From UTCFX2 sp963827155 (GTDB lineage Bacteria > Chloroflexota > Anaerolineae > Anaerolineales > UBA4823): 64,000 bases of DNA. The notes under the pieces are model-generated. The model had not been told where the DNA came from and made no database searches. It saw only the letters and a program-made list of their open reading frames with translations. Location: NCBI GenBank assembly GCA_963827155.1, contig CAWGZV010000002.1, positions 1,426,001-1,490,000 of the forward strand, read 5' to 3'. Below are positions 29,388 to 37,716 of the stretch, one piece after another (position 1 is the first letter of the stretch; the number at the start of each line of letters is the position of its first letter). The translations under genes were made by a program, and so were the position numbers.

Positions 29388-30434
29388 CTAATTCAGAAGC
29401 TCCAGCACGGTCAGCACGATCCAGGCCAGCACGACTGCGCCCCCGATCAGCTGCGCCCAGCGCCCGGCTTTCGGCAGCCAGCGGCCGCGCTGCCCCTCCG
29501 GCAGGTGAGGGAACAGGTAAGGCAGCGCCGCGAGCACGCCCAGCAGGATCAGCGGCAGACCCACGCCCATCCAGAATGCCTCGCCGTAGCGCAGCATCTG
29601 CTGCACCCACAGGAAGAACCACGGGGCGCGCACGTCCGGTGCGATGCGCGGTCGGCGCCTGCTCGATCGGCGGCTCCAGCGGCGGGGGCAAAAGCACGGC
29701 CGCGAGCGACCAGCAGCGCCGTGGCGAACAGCATCGCCAGCACCTCCCGGCCTCACCAGCTCATCTCGGCTGATGCGGCGCGGGTCAGGCGCGGCTCTGG
29801 CGGCGGCACCGCAATCCCGCCGTCGCGCCGCACCCGGAAGATGTGCCAGCCGACCAGCACCGCCATGATGAGCCATCAGCCCAAAGATATGCCAGGCGTA
29901 GAAGCGCAGCAGCGTGGGGGCTGCCGGGCTTGTCCCGCCGATCATGAAGCGGTACACCTCCTCGCCGATCAGCGGGATCGTCTTCAGCAGGTTCGTGCCG
30001 ACCATCAGCGCCCAGCGGATGCCCTCGTCCCAGCGCAGCACATAGCCGGTGAAATCGAGCAGCAGCGCCAGCACGAACAGCCCCAGCCCGATCCAGGTAG
30101 TTCAGCCGCCGCGGCTGGGCGTAGCCGCCCGTCAAGACCACCCGCAGCAGGTGGATGGCAGCGGCCACCACCAGCGCCTGGGCCGCCCAGAAGTGCAGCC
30201 CGCGTACCAGCCCCCCGAACGGGCACCAGGAAGGTGATCGTCCTGGATCGAGAGCCCGGCTTTCTCGGGGGTCGGGATGTAGAAGAAGCATCTCCAGGAT
30301 CCCGGTGACCAGCAGGACAAGCGTCAGGAAGACCGCCAGCCCGCCCGCCCCGAGCGTGTAGCGCAGGCGCGACTGCGGCAGGGGATGGTCGGCGGGTGCA
30401 GGTGGTGGAAGAAGGAAGGCCGCTTCGCTGCCAA
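29388..30434 (-). CDS. Cytochrome b of a quinol-oxidising bc-type complex (many indels)
   Basis: The protein can be followed across several frames: RPSFFHHLHPPTIP, RLRYTLGAGGLAVFLTLVLL, FGGLVRGLHFWAAQALVV, LLDFTGYVLRWDEGIRWA, IGEEVYRFMIGG and YAWHIFGLM with a second His in the VGWHIF that follows. The paired histidines 13-14 residues apart in two helices are the ligands of hemes bL and bH. A C-terminal three-helix part (WVQQMLRYGEAFWMGVGLPL to WIVLTVLELLN) corresponds to subunit IV, so b6 and subunit IV are fused. About nine single-base differences, mostly extra bases, break the frame. A TTG at 30434 is a possible start; fusion to the cytochrome c upstream is the alternative. Confidence 0.75.
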
Positions 30435-30435
30435 T

Positions 30436-30513
30436 TGTGGTTTTTCAGCTGCAGCTGTGGTTTTCAGCTGCCAGTGGTTTTTCAGCTGCCAGCTGTGTCT
30501 TTCAGCTGCCAGC
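30436..30513 (-). repeat. Four tandem units of about 20 bp between cytochrome c and cytochrome b
   Basis: Units at 30436-30455, 30456-30474, 30475-30493 and 30494-30513 share the core TTTCAGCTGCCAGC. On the minus strand the array is translated as repeated SWQLK/HWQLK-like pieces if cytochrome c and b are fused, or is a spacer if they are not. Unit length alternates between 19 and 20 bp, so the frame is not conserved across units, which favours a non-coding spacer. Confidence 0.75.
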
Positions 30514-31304
30514 TGTGACCTTCCGGCTTCTGTGTCGTGTTGTACCGCAGGGCGACGACGCGAGCGCAAAGCGACCAGCCCGATGACAAAAAGACCCACC
30601 AGGCCGATGTAGACGATCTCCCAGCCGCGCTCGTCCTCGGTCTTCTGCGATCGGCAGGTGGACCGGGACGATGCTGGCGTTCGCCACGTCCAGCTCCATG
30701 GCCTTCGGGCGAGCGCGCCATTGCTCTGCATGATGAAAGCGGTCAGCTCCCAGGCTTGCATGTCGCTCAGCGAGCCCGGGTTCCACCACGGCATTTTTTC
30801 GAGCAGGTAAGCGTGCAGCTCGTCGGCGGTGACGAAGCGCTTGAGCGTGCCGGGTCCCCAGGCAGGCGGGACGATGTGCGGGAACTCGAAGCCCTGCGGC
30901 GGGTGGAGCTTGCCGTGGCATTTGGAAGTCCAGCAGTCTTTGTCTTCACCGAAGGCGGTCTGGCGCCACTCGTCGGTCAGCCCCTGGCCGGCGTCGCCGT
31001 GGCAGGCCATACAGACCGACCACCAGGTCTGGTGGCCCAGGTCTGCCATGGTAGGGTTTTCGGGCAGGACGGGCTGCTCCTGGCGCGGGTAGATCAGCGG
31101 GGTGGGAGTAATTTCCGCGCCGAATGGCGCTCCATATGGCGCTTCGGTCGCTTCAGGTTCGTCCGGCTCGCCGGGCTCGCCTTCACCGGCGAAAGCCCAG
31201 CTCCAGGAGAGTCCCAGCAGCGCCAGCGCCAATCCAAACAGGGCGAGGGCAGCAGCCCTGGGTGGGATTCGGCGACAAATCGGCAATGGGATGGGTGGAG
31301 GCAT
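30514..31304 (-). CDS. Exported c-type cytochrome, possibly diheme (about two indels)
   Basis: A signal or anchor sequence (LALFGLALALLGLSWSWAFA) is followed by an acidic linker, then the heme site VCMACHGDAG (CxxCH) and, about 32 residues later, CWTSKCHG, in which four residues separate the cysteines (CxxxxCH). Typical class I features such as MPWWNPGSLSDMQAWELTAF supply a Met ligand. Indels near 30715 and 30655 break the frame before a C-terminal membrane helix (IVYIGLVGLFVIGLVALRSR). It is directly upstream of cytochrome b on the same strand and would accept electrons from it; with Rieske this makes a complete bc-type chain. The exact 3' end is unclear because of the indels. Confidence 0.75.
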
Positions 31305-31439
31305 CGTGAATAAAACCAGTAAGGTCTTATTATTCCAGATGTCCGCCCGGATGGGAGGTGACGAACGTCACGTTTAATCCCAATCAACTCTAAATCGATT
31401 CTTCACACTCTCCTGACAGCTTCCCGCTATCATCGATAC

Positions 31440-31622
31440 ATGAAGAAAAAAATCCTGCTCCTCTCTCTCAATCTTGTCGTCTTTATCGTGGTCGCCCTGG
31501 CTCTCAACCCCAGGCTTGTCCTAATCCTGGATGTTGGAGCAGACCCCATGGCTGCTGCGACCAGACCGGAGAACCATCTAACCAATTTTTCGAAGATAAT
31601 ATGGGTGCCTGAATTATTATGA
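31440..31622 (+). CDS. Possible 60-residue membrane peptide
   Basis: ATG AAG AAA AAA start, one hydrophobic helix (about 5-22, ILLLSLNLVVFIVVALAL), then a short polar tail. There is no convincing ribosome site and no homologue that I recognise. It ends 14 bp before the -35 box of the methionine operon. It could be a real small membrane protein or the first part of a lost gene. Confidence 0.3.
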   Translation: MKKKILLLSLNLVVFIVVALALNPRLVLILDVGADPMAAATRPENHLTNFSKIIWVPELL

Positions 31623-31635
31623 AAAGAGTGGGCAC

Positions 31636-31664
31636 TTGACAATCGGTGCAGCGCATGATATAAA
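31636..31664 (+). promoter_or_regulatory. Sigma-70-type promoter of the methionine operon
   Basis: TTGACA at 31636-31641 and TATAAA at 31659-31664 are exactly 17 bp apart, with TGA just before the -10 box (extended -10). Initiation near 31671 would put the SAM riboswitch about 20 nt from the 5' end of the transcript. Confidence 0.82.
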
Positions 31665-31689
31665 CCGTCCAATTAAATAGACGAGAATT

Positions 31690-31795
31690 CTCTTATCCAG
31701 AGAGGCGGAGGGACCGGCCCGATGAAGCCTCGGCAACCAGGTTGAAGAAACCCAGGTGCCAATTCCGGCAGAGCAACACCTGGAAGATGAGAGGT
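31690..31795 (+). promoter_or_regulatory. SAM-I (S-box) riboswitch
   Basis: The conserved S-box core is readable in order: CTCTTATCCAGAGAGGCGGA (P1 and the kink-turn strand), GGGACCGGCCC, GATGAAGCCTCGGCAACC, then GGTGCCAATTCC and GCAGAG, and finally GATGAGAG closing P1. These match the SAM-I family, which binds S-adenosylmethionine and switches off methionine genes when SAM is plentiful. A terminator hairpin follows at once and metY and metA lie downstream, so the mechanism is transcription attenuation. Confidence 0.95.
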
Positions 31796-31810
31796 TAACG
31801 AATGCCCAAA

Positions 31811-31838
31811 AACCTCTTCTTTCAGAAGAGGTTTTTTT
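31811..31838 (+). terminator. Riboswitch-controlled attenuator terminator
   Basis: A perfect 10-bp stem (AACCTCTTCT 31811-31820 with AGAAGAGGTT 31824-31833), 3-nt loop, then a T run to 31838. The 5' arm can also pair with the 3' strand of P1 (GAGAGGTT near 31789-31796), which gives the expected antiterminator: with SAM bound P1 forms and the terminator folds. Confidence 0.92.
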
Positions 31839-31977
31839 GAGCCTCCTCTGATATCCGATTCCTGGGTAAGGAATGTAAGCGAGGAGGTTTTTCTTATACT
31901 GACGAAATAATGACTTTTTCTATCGGCTAATCGGACGAGTTTTGTTGTTATGCCTTTGATAAAACCAGGAGATCCAG

Positions 31978-33269
31978 ATGATGACCTCTGATGCAAAAAC
32001 CCCCCACCAGTTCGGCTTTAACACCCGCCAATTACATGCCGGACAGGATCCTGATCCAACCACCGGTTCCGCGCTGTCCCAATCTACCAGACCACCTCTT
32101 ACGCGTTCAAAGACAGCGACCATGCCGCCCGATTGTTTGCCTTGCAGGAATCCGGCAACATCTACACCCGGATCATGAACCCCACCAGCGATGTTTTCGA
32201 ACAACGCATGGCGGATCTCGAAGGTGGCGTGGGCGCTTTAGCTGTGAGCTCCGGTCATGCAGCTCAAGCTCAAGCCATCTTCACTTTATGCGGTGCTGGC
32301 GACCACATCGTCTCAGCCTCAACCTTGTATGGCGGCACATACAACCAGTTCGTCTATACCTTCCCGCGCCTTGGCATCGATGTCACGCTGGTAGATCCGA
32401 AAGATCCGGAAAACTTTCGCCGTGCCATTCGCCCCAACACAAAGATCTTGTATGGTGAAACGCTGGGCAACCCGGGTATTAACGTGTTCCCTTTCGAAGA
32501 GGTTGCCGCGATCGCCCGTGAGAGTTGCATCCCCTTGATGATAGACAATACCTTTGCCACACCTTATCTCAACCGCCCCTTCGAATGGGGCGCGAATATC
32601 GTGGTGCATTCCGCCACCAAGTTCATCGGCGGGCACGGCACTTCCATCGGGGGGATCATTGTGGATGGCGGCTGCTTCGACTGGGCTGCCGGCGGGCGTT
32701 TCCCGAGCTTCACGACCCCCGATGAGAGCTACCACGGGCTGGTATATGCCTCGCAGGGCGCCTCTGCTTTTATCTTGAAAGCTCGGGTACAGATTCTCCG
32801 CGATATCGGAGCCTGTCTCTCACCTTTCAATTCATTTTTATTCCTTCAGGGGCTGGAAACACTCAGCTTGCGGATGGAGCGTCAGGTTCAAAACGCCCAG
32901 GCAGTTGCCGAGCATCTGGAAAAACATCCACTTGTTAAATGGGTCGCTTACCCCGGTTTGAAAAGCCACCCAGATTACAGGGCGGCGCAGAAATACCTCC
33001 CCAAAGGTCCGGGCGCCATCCTGGGCTTTGGGATAAAAGGCGGGATAGAAGCCGGGCGGAGCTTTATCGATCGTTTGCAGCTTTTCTCGCACCTGGCGAA
33101 TGTCGGCGATTCTAAGAGCCTGGCTATCCACCCGGCAAGCACGACCCACAGCCAGCTCAGCCCGGAGCAGCAGCGAACCGCCGGGGTCACGCCTGATTTT
33201 ATCCGTTTAAGCGTTGGTACCGAGGATCTCGAAGATATATTCTGGGACCTGGATCAGGCCCTGGCGTAG
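31978..33269 (+). CDS. metY: O-acetylhomoserine sulfhydrylase (one indel)
   Basis: A PLP-dependent Cys/Met metabolism enzyme that joins O-acetylhomoserine and sulfide into homocysteine. The N-terminus FGFNTRQLHAGQDPDPTTGS is in the frame from ATG 31978 and the rest in the next frame; one missing C near 32070 explains this and restores RAVPIYQTTSYAFKD. The PLP lysine is in VHSATKFIGGHG, and the substrate-binding ending SIHPASTTHSQL-type (IHPASTTHSQLSPEQQ) is intact. Total about 430 residues, the normal length. AGGAGAT at 31967-31973 precedes the start. It is the first gene behind the SAM riboswitch and is followed 113 bp later by metA, so repression by SAM covers both. Confidence 0.92.
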
Positions 33270-33382
33270 CGGTCTTTTTGGATGTTTGAGGACATGAATG
33301 GCGACCCGCAGCCAATATCCAGCTGATTCCTTATCGCTTAGATATTTAATTACTTTATAAATAGTTGATCAAGAGGTGAACC

Positions 33383-34324
33383 ATGCCGGTAAAAATTGCC
33401 GATACGCTCCCAGCAAAAGGTGTGCTTGAAAGCGAAAATATTTTTGTAATGGGTGAACAGCGTGCCTACCACCAGGATATCCGACCGTTAAAAATCGCCA
33501 TCCTCAATCTAATGCCCACAAAAGTGGAGACCGAAACTCAGCTCTGCCGGCTGATTGGCAACTCACCCCTGCAGGTGGATATCACCCTGATTCACCCCGC
33601 ATCTTACGAATCGAAGAATACTCCAGCGGAGCACTTACTAAATCATTATCAGTCTTATGAACAGGTCCAGGACCAAAAGTTCGATGGGCTGGTGATCACC
33701 GGCGCTCCTGTGGAGAACCTCCCATTCGAAGCAGTGGATTATTGGAACGAATTACAGGCGATTATGGAATGGGCAGATACCCACGTGTATTCCACTTTTT
33801 TCATCTGCTGGGGAGCTCAGGCTGGGTTATATCATCGGTATGGGATCCCAAAATATCCGATTCCAGAAAAGATCTTTGGGGTCTTTCCTCACCGGGTGAT
33901 GGTAAGGAATGAGAAGCTGCTGCGCGGCTTTGACGACGAATTCCTGGCGCCGCACTCCCGCTATACTGAAGTCCGCCGATCGGATATTGAGCAGGTAAAT
34001 GACCTCAAGCTCCTGGCCGAATCCGAGGAGGCTGGCGTGTATATCGTGGCGAGTAAGGATGGCCGGAGAATATACATCACCGGGCATTCAGAATACGACC
34101 CGCTGACACTAAAAAGTGAGTACGATCGAGATATTTCCAGAGGTTTACCAATCACTATCCCAAAGAACTACTTCCCGGGTGATGATCCTGACCAGCAGCC
34201 GCTCGTGCGGTGGCGCAGCCATGCGAACCTGCTTTATGCAAATTGGCTCAACTATTACGTATATCAGCTCACCCCGTATGATATTGGGCAAATCCCCGAT
34301 GGGGGCACCCTATCCTCTTTCTAG
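33383..34324 (+). CDS. metA: Homoserine O-acyltransferase, MetA family, predicted acetyl-CoA specific
   Basis: A 313-residue MetA-family enzyme that acylates homoserine. Family positions fall exactly in register: Cys142 nucleophile in FFICWGAQ, His235 and Glu237 in YITGHSEYD. Residue 111 is Glu (TGAPVENLPF), which in the Bacillus cereus enzyme gives acetyl-CoA rather than succinyl-CoA use; succinylating enzymes have Gly here. The product would be O-acetylhomoserine, the substrate of the MetY enzyme encoded just upstream, so the two genes form a consistent two-step route to homocysteine under one SAM riboswitch. AAGAGGTGAA precedes ATG 33383. Confidence 0.93.
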   Translation: MPVKIADTLPAKGVLESENIFVMGEQRAYHQDIRPLKIAILNLMPTKVETETQLCRLIGNSPLQVDITLIHPASYESKNTPAEHLLNHYQSYEQVQDQKFDGLVITGAPVENLPFEAVDYWNELQAIMEWADTHVYSTFFICWGAQAGLYHRYGIPKYPIPEKIFGVFPHRVMVRNEKLLRGFDDEFLAPHSRYTEVRRSDIEQVNDLKLLAESEEAGVYIVASKDGRRIYITGHSEYDPLTLKSEYDRDISRGLPITIPKNYFPGDDPDQQPLVRWRSHANLLYANWLNYYVYQLTPYDIGQIPDGGTLSSF

Positions 34325-34451
34325 AATTTTTTGAGCCCACTCATACGCGAAGGAATGGGGAACTCGCTCTAGCATCAATCGATGCCGAAACAGCCGGCTA
34401 TGGTCGGTGGGGAGGCCTCCGCCTCATCCAGCAGTCTTATGGCATTTCAAT

Positions 34452-34877
34452 TCACACACCCATGTTGGGCTGGCTACTCCACTGGCGGCTCCCTTCCATA
34501 TCTTTCGGGTTTGGTCCATATTCATTTTCCCCATACTGGCTATCTTGCAGAACGAAAATGAAAAGGACAACCGCCCCAATATAAGGTACGAGCGAAATCA
34601 GGTACCACCAGCCACTCCGTCCGGTATCGTGCAATCTGCGGATAGTGACCGCAAGCTCGGGAAGCAACATCGCGGCATAGTAGGTATAAAGGATTAACAG
34701 ATAGATATCTCCAAACTGCTCCTCCACGGATGCCGGCAGCCGTTCAAACAGGGGGTATAGGAGCAGCCCTGCGATAAAAAATGTGTATCGAATTAATTGG
34801 AAAATCCAGTATTCTTTTCTCCTGGCCCGTCCGCGAAAGACTGCATATTTCCTTAGTGCTGCAATATACCAGGACAT
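34452..34877 (-). CDS. DUF805 membrane protein
   Basis: A 141-residue protein with the DUF805 pattern: N-terminal YAVFRGRARRKEYWIF, three or four hydrophobic helices, and the conserved TIRRLHDTGRSGWW followed by a Pro/Val helix (LISLVPYIGAVVLFIF). It ends in a polar tail with GENEYGPNP, also typical. Found widely in bacterial inner membranes; function unknown. It stands alone, facing away from the cyclase gene. Confidence 0.9.
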   Translation of the reverse strand: MSWYIAALRKYAVFRGRARRKEYWIFQLIRYTFFIAGLLLYPLFERLPASVEEQFGDIYLLILYTYYAAMLLPELAVTIRRLHDTGRSGWWYLISLVPYIGAVVLFIFVLQDSQYGENEYGPNPKDMEGSRQWSSQPNMGV

Positions 34878-35060
34878 TTTGGAGCCTCCTTCTAATTCTG
34901 CTTATTCTGCAGACCGCGGCACCGTCGAAAGTTGGAGCTTCCAGTCGGCAGCTCGAATGAGATAAATCTTTGACGTCTCTATTTTGGATTAGTGCGACTG
35001 CCAAATCAACGGGATAAACTGCCAAAAACTGACGATTTCCCTCTCATGCCAGAAATTAAA

Positions 35061-35082
35061 AACCGGCCCGCTGGGGCCGGTT
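35061..35082. terminator. Terminator-like hairpin
   Basis: A perfect 9-bp stem (AACCGGCCC with GGGCCGGTT) around GCTG. The minus strand carries TTTTT right after the stem, but no minus-strand gene lies just upstream, so its role is unclear. Confidence 0.45.
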
Positions 35083-35209
35083 TCTCGCTCGCTTCCCGAA
35101 AGGTGTCCAAAACCTCGCATCTGCAAAGCAAGCATCCACCGATCTAATATTATATTAAGACCAACAGGGTTATAATAGGATTTATTATTTAGACTGGGGA
35201 CTTCGGACG

Positions 35210-36052
35210 ATGCCAAACGCCGAAAATCAAGAACAACAAGCCGCAGCCGAGCAGCTCTGGCGCGAATATATGCTCCACGGCACCACCGAAGCGGAGCGCA
35301 GAAGGCGGAGATTATACCGGATTCTTCCGAGCAACCCGCGCTGCAAGAACTGCTACGCGCCCTTTCGCGGGATTGGCGGCTTTATCACCAAATCCTTCTT
35401 TGGCAAACAGCGTTCGAGAATGAACCCCAAGCTCTGCAATGTCTGTGAGCAGTATGCCAGCAAATACCAGGGCGGGGCAGAGATCGAGCTGTCGCTGCTC
35501 TTCGCCGACGTGCGCGGTTCCACCAGCCTGGCGGAAAAGATGAACCCCACGGAATTCAGCCGGCTGATCAACCGCTTCTACAATACCGCCAGCCAGGTGA
35601 TGATCAGCTCGGATGCCCTGATCGATAAGATCATCGGCGACCAGGTTGCCGGGATATACGCGCCCGGCTTTGCCGGTCAAAACCACGCCCGCCGGGCAAT
35701 CGAAACAGCCCAAGAGCTGCTCGCCGCGACCGGTCATCTGGATTCGCACGGACCGTGGATCCCGCTGGGGGTCGGAGTGCATACCGGCATTGCCTATATC
35801 GGCTCAGTTGGCTCTGAAGACGGCACCTCAGATATCACCGTGCTTGGCGACACACCCAATACAGCAGCCCGGCTCTCTTCAAGCGCCGGGATCGGCGAAA
35901 TTTTAATTAGCGAAGCAGCGCTAACTGCTTCTGGGATGGATCTGGGCGGATTAGAGAAACGCCAGCTTACTTTAAAGGGAAAAAGCCTGCCGATTGAGGT
36001 GCATGTGCTGACAGGCCGCAAGATTGCTTCGTCGCTCCGCTCCTCGCAATGA
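35210..36052 (+). CDS. Class III adenylate/guanylate cyclase with N-terminal zinc-ribbon-like part
   Basis: A 280-residue soluble protein. The N-terminus carries two CxxC pairs (CKNC at about 44-47 and CNVC at about 77-80), which look like a zinc or iron-sulfur site. The catalytic domain follows: SLLFADVRGSTSLAEKM (metal-binding Asp), DKIIGDQVAGIYAP (second metal Asp), GVGVHTG and LGDTPNTAARLSS. These are the metal- and transition-state-binding segments of class III cyclases, so cAMP or cGMP synthesis is expected. The last ten residues (IASSLRSSQ) and the stop codon are supplied by a palindromic repeat element that begins at 36022, so the natural C-terminus has been replaced. Confidence 0.85.
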   Translation: MPNAENQEQQAAAEQLWREYMLHGTTEAERRRRRLYRILPSNPRCKNCYAPFRGIGGFITKSFFGKQRSRMNPKLCNVCEQYASKYQGGAEIELSLLFADVRGSTSLAEKMNPTEFSRLINRFYNTASQVMISSDALIDKIIGDQVAGIYAPGFAGQNHARRAIETAQELLAATGHLDSHGPWIPLGVGVHTGIAYIGSVGSEDGTSDITVLGDTPNTAARLSSSAGIGEILISEAALTASGMDLGGLEKRQLTLKGKSLPIEVHVLTGRKIASSLRSSQ

Positions 36053-36242
36053 CATGCGCAATTCTGTCATTGCGAGCGCACTTTGCAAAGCAATCTGTCA
36101 TTGCGAGCGCACTCTGCAAAGCAATCTAAGCTAACGAACATAATCCGCAGCTCCTGTCAATTTTCGAGATTGCTTCGTCGCTCCGCTCCTCGCAATGACA
36201 TGCGCAATTCTGTCATTGCGAGCGCACTTTGCAAAGCAATCT
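36022..36242. repeat. Cluster of five palindromic intergenic repeat units
   Basis: Units of about 32 bp in both orientations: 36022-36054, 36065-36096, 36096-36127, 36168-36200 and 36211-36242. One orientation starts GATTGCTTCGTCGCTCCGCT, the other TGTCATTGCGAGCGCA. The 75-bp blocks 36022-36096 and 36168-36242 are identical, so one was copied recently. This matches the widespread 'cgcaatgac / gattgcttcgtcg' family of mobile palindromic repeats. It is not a CRISPR: spacing is irregular and there is no spacer diversity. Confidence 0.85.
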
Positions 36243-36419
36243 CAGTGTTCAGACGCACGCCCCACTGTCCTCGAATCATCTTTCAATATCCCAGAATATT
36301 AAAATCGAAACCTGCTTCGAGACCTTGGTATGGATATACAGCCGCCGGCTGCTTCCGCATTTTAGCCAGATCATCATAACCACTCAGACTATCGCCGATC
36401 TGGTAAAACGAATCCTTTC

Positions 36420-37190
36420 TTGCGTCTGTTCCCGATCGTTTTGATAGAACTCGTCCTGGTAAGCTGTGCGATTATTCAGCCTGCCTCCGCTGAGCTCAAG
36501 CCCAGAGATCAAATTGACGGGGCATTGGTCACTGCCTCAGACAGCGGCGAAGTCACCTACGGTTTTGAACTGGACAAGGAATGCCTCCAGGTTTCGGGAA
36601 GCCAGGATTTCGCCTGCAAGCTGACTGCTGACCGAAAAGTCAACATTTCGACAGGTGTATACAATGCATTCAGCGGGAAAGACCTGGAAACCGTCTGGAA
36701 GGAGCATGATTACAAGCTGTTCATAAATGAACGCCCGGTGGACCTGCAGGCTTTCGGTCTGGTCGATGTCTCCCATCCCACGGTCGGGAAAATTCATTAT
36801 TGGATCGTAGTGCTCGTCCCTTCGAAAGTTGGCGAGTTCGTGGTCCACGATTCCGGGACGATCGGCGGCGAACCGATCGATCCCGCACAATTTATACTTT
36901 CAGCGAGCCCTGACCAGACTGCCGGATCGCCGGGCGCCGCCGCAGGCCTGTGGTGCGCATACTTTGCCCCTGCCGTTGAGCCGAATCCAAAACCAAGCAG
37001 CACGGCGGGGGCATCCAAAACACTCACCTTATCCAGGATAATGCGGCGAACCGCATGCCCTCCAGCATGTTCGATTTGGTATAATCCGCCTCAAATCACC
37101 TACATTAGATTCCAGGAGCTTACTCAATGGTCGTTCGCACAAATATTCACTCCGGACAGCTTACTCCGGGACAGATGTTCACGCTTCTAA
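36420..37190 (+). CDS. Predicted lipoprotein of unknown function
   Basis: The frame from TTG 36420 encodes a signal with lipobox LVLVSC (Cys16 lipidated), then a single domain of about 150 residues with alternating strands (VTYGFELDKECLQVSG, FACKLTADRKVNISTG, VGEFVVHDSGTIGG). I do not recognise it. Cys residues in ECLQ and FACK could form a disulfide. After about residue 165 the composition turns irregular and the frame overlaps the promoter and start of the next gene, so a 3' frameshift near 36940 is likely and the true end is probably earlier than 37190. The start is uncertain because no ATG or clear ribosome site is present. Confidence 0.55.
   Translation: MRLFPIVLIELVLVSCAIIQPASAELKPRDQIDGALVTASDSGEVTYGFELDKECLQVSGSQDFACKLTADRKVNISTGVYNAFSGKDLETVWKEHDYKLFINERPVDLQAFGLVDVSHPTVGKIHYWIVVLVPSKVGEFVVHDSGTIGGEPIDPAQFILSASPDQTAGSPGAAAGLWCAYFAPAVEPNPKPSSTAGASKTLTLSRIMRRTACPPACSIWYNPPQITYIRFQELTQWSFAQIFTPDSLLRDRCSRF
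37077..37085 (+). promoter_or_regulatory. Extended -10 promoter of the small repeat protein
   Basis: TGG followed by TATAAT at 37080-37085 is an extended -10 element; no good -35 box is seen, as expected for this type. A 6-bp CG-rich hairpin with a CGAA loop (37041-37056) lies just upstream. It would start a transcript about 35 nt before the ATG at 37127. Confidence 0.6.
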
Positions 37191-37345
37191 GAATTGCAAA
37201 CCAGATGGACCCGCAGCAGCTCAGCGCGCTTCAAGGGGTTGCCAACCAGCTCACACCCGATCAGATCCGCGACCTCATGAAAATCATCTGCCAGATCGAT
37301 CCAAACGAAATTCCCTCTCTGTTAAAGATGGCTGGCGGCGCATAA
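37127..37345 (+). CDS. 72-residue protein of four 15-residue helical repeats
   Basis: Residues 11-70 are four tandem repeats of exactly 15 residues: QLTPGQMFTLLRIAN, QMDPQQLSALQGVAN, QLTPDQIRDLMKIIC and QIDPNEIPSLLKMAG. The consensus is Q-hydrophobic-T/D-P-x-Q/E-hydrophobic-xx-L-xx-hydrophobic-A-N. The T/D-P-x-Q/E start is a classic helix N-cap, so each unit should be one short helix, giving a small four-helix solenoid or bundle. There is no signal peptide. AGGAG at 37114-37118 lies 8 nt from ATG 37127 and a promoter precedes it, so expression is likely. I know no named family with this pattern. Confidence 0.7.
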   Translation: MVVRTNIHSGQLTPGQMFTLLRIANQMDPQQLSALQGVANQLTPDQIRDLMKIICQIDPNEIPSLLKMAGGA

Positions 37346-37716
37346 GGAAATTCCTTGCCGAGATGTTGAGGGTTGGGAAGAGCAGGAACCTGTATCCACC
37401 TGAGGTGCCTTTAATTCGCCGAAATTATATCATACCTATAAGGTGTTATTAGTAAGTATATATTAATTCCAGGTCGTTGATCCTTTTTTTCTTCTTTAAA
37501 TCGACCGCAAAACCATTTTATATGACTGCCTAACCAGCAATCCGGCTTAAGGCGGTTGTTCTCTGCTGGCGTAAGGTCCGTGCCTGTTTACGCATTTTGT
37601 AAGCAGCTTTTTTTTGCGTTTCCTGTATAATGGAATCGGGGAATTTCCTTTATTGGATTGGGGGAAGGGGGTTTACTTCATCAAGGGTTGGTCCGCTGCG
37701 GACCAGGGAGGGAAAC
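37346..37716 (+). promoter_or_regulatory. Leader and promoter region of the FG-GAP gene
   Basis: A TATAAT at 37626-37631 is the best -10 box; its -35 is weak. The resulting leader contains the tight inverted repeat GGTCCGCTGCGGACC (37690-37704) immediately before the ribosome site, which could modulate initiation. The left part (37346-37600) is AT-rich and shows no gene. Confidence 0.45.

Noticed and set aside
29295..30308. 337-codon plus-strand frame over the cytochrome b region
   Set aside because: Arg/Pro/Ala-rich shadow; the minus strand has clear cytochrome b helices and heme ligands.
36022..36242. Possible CRISPR array
   Set aside because: Units occur in both orientations with irregular, non-unique gaps; this is a palindromic intergenic repeat family. 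No cas genes.
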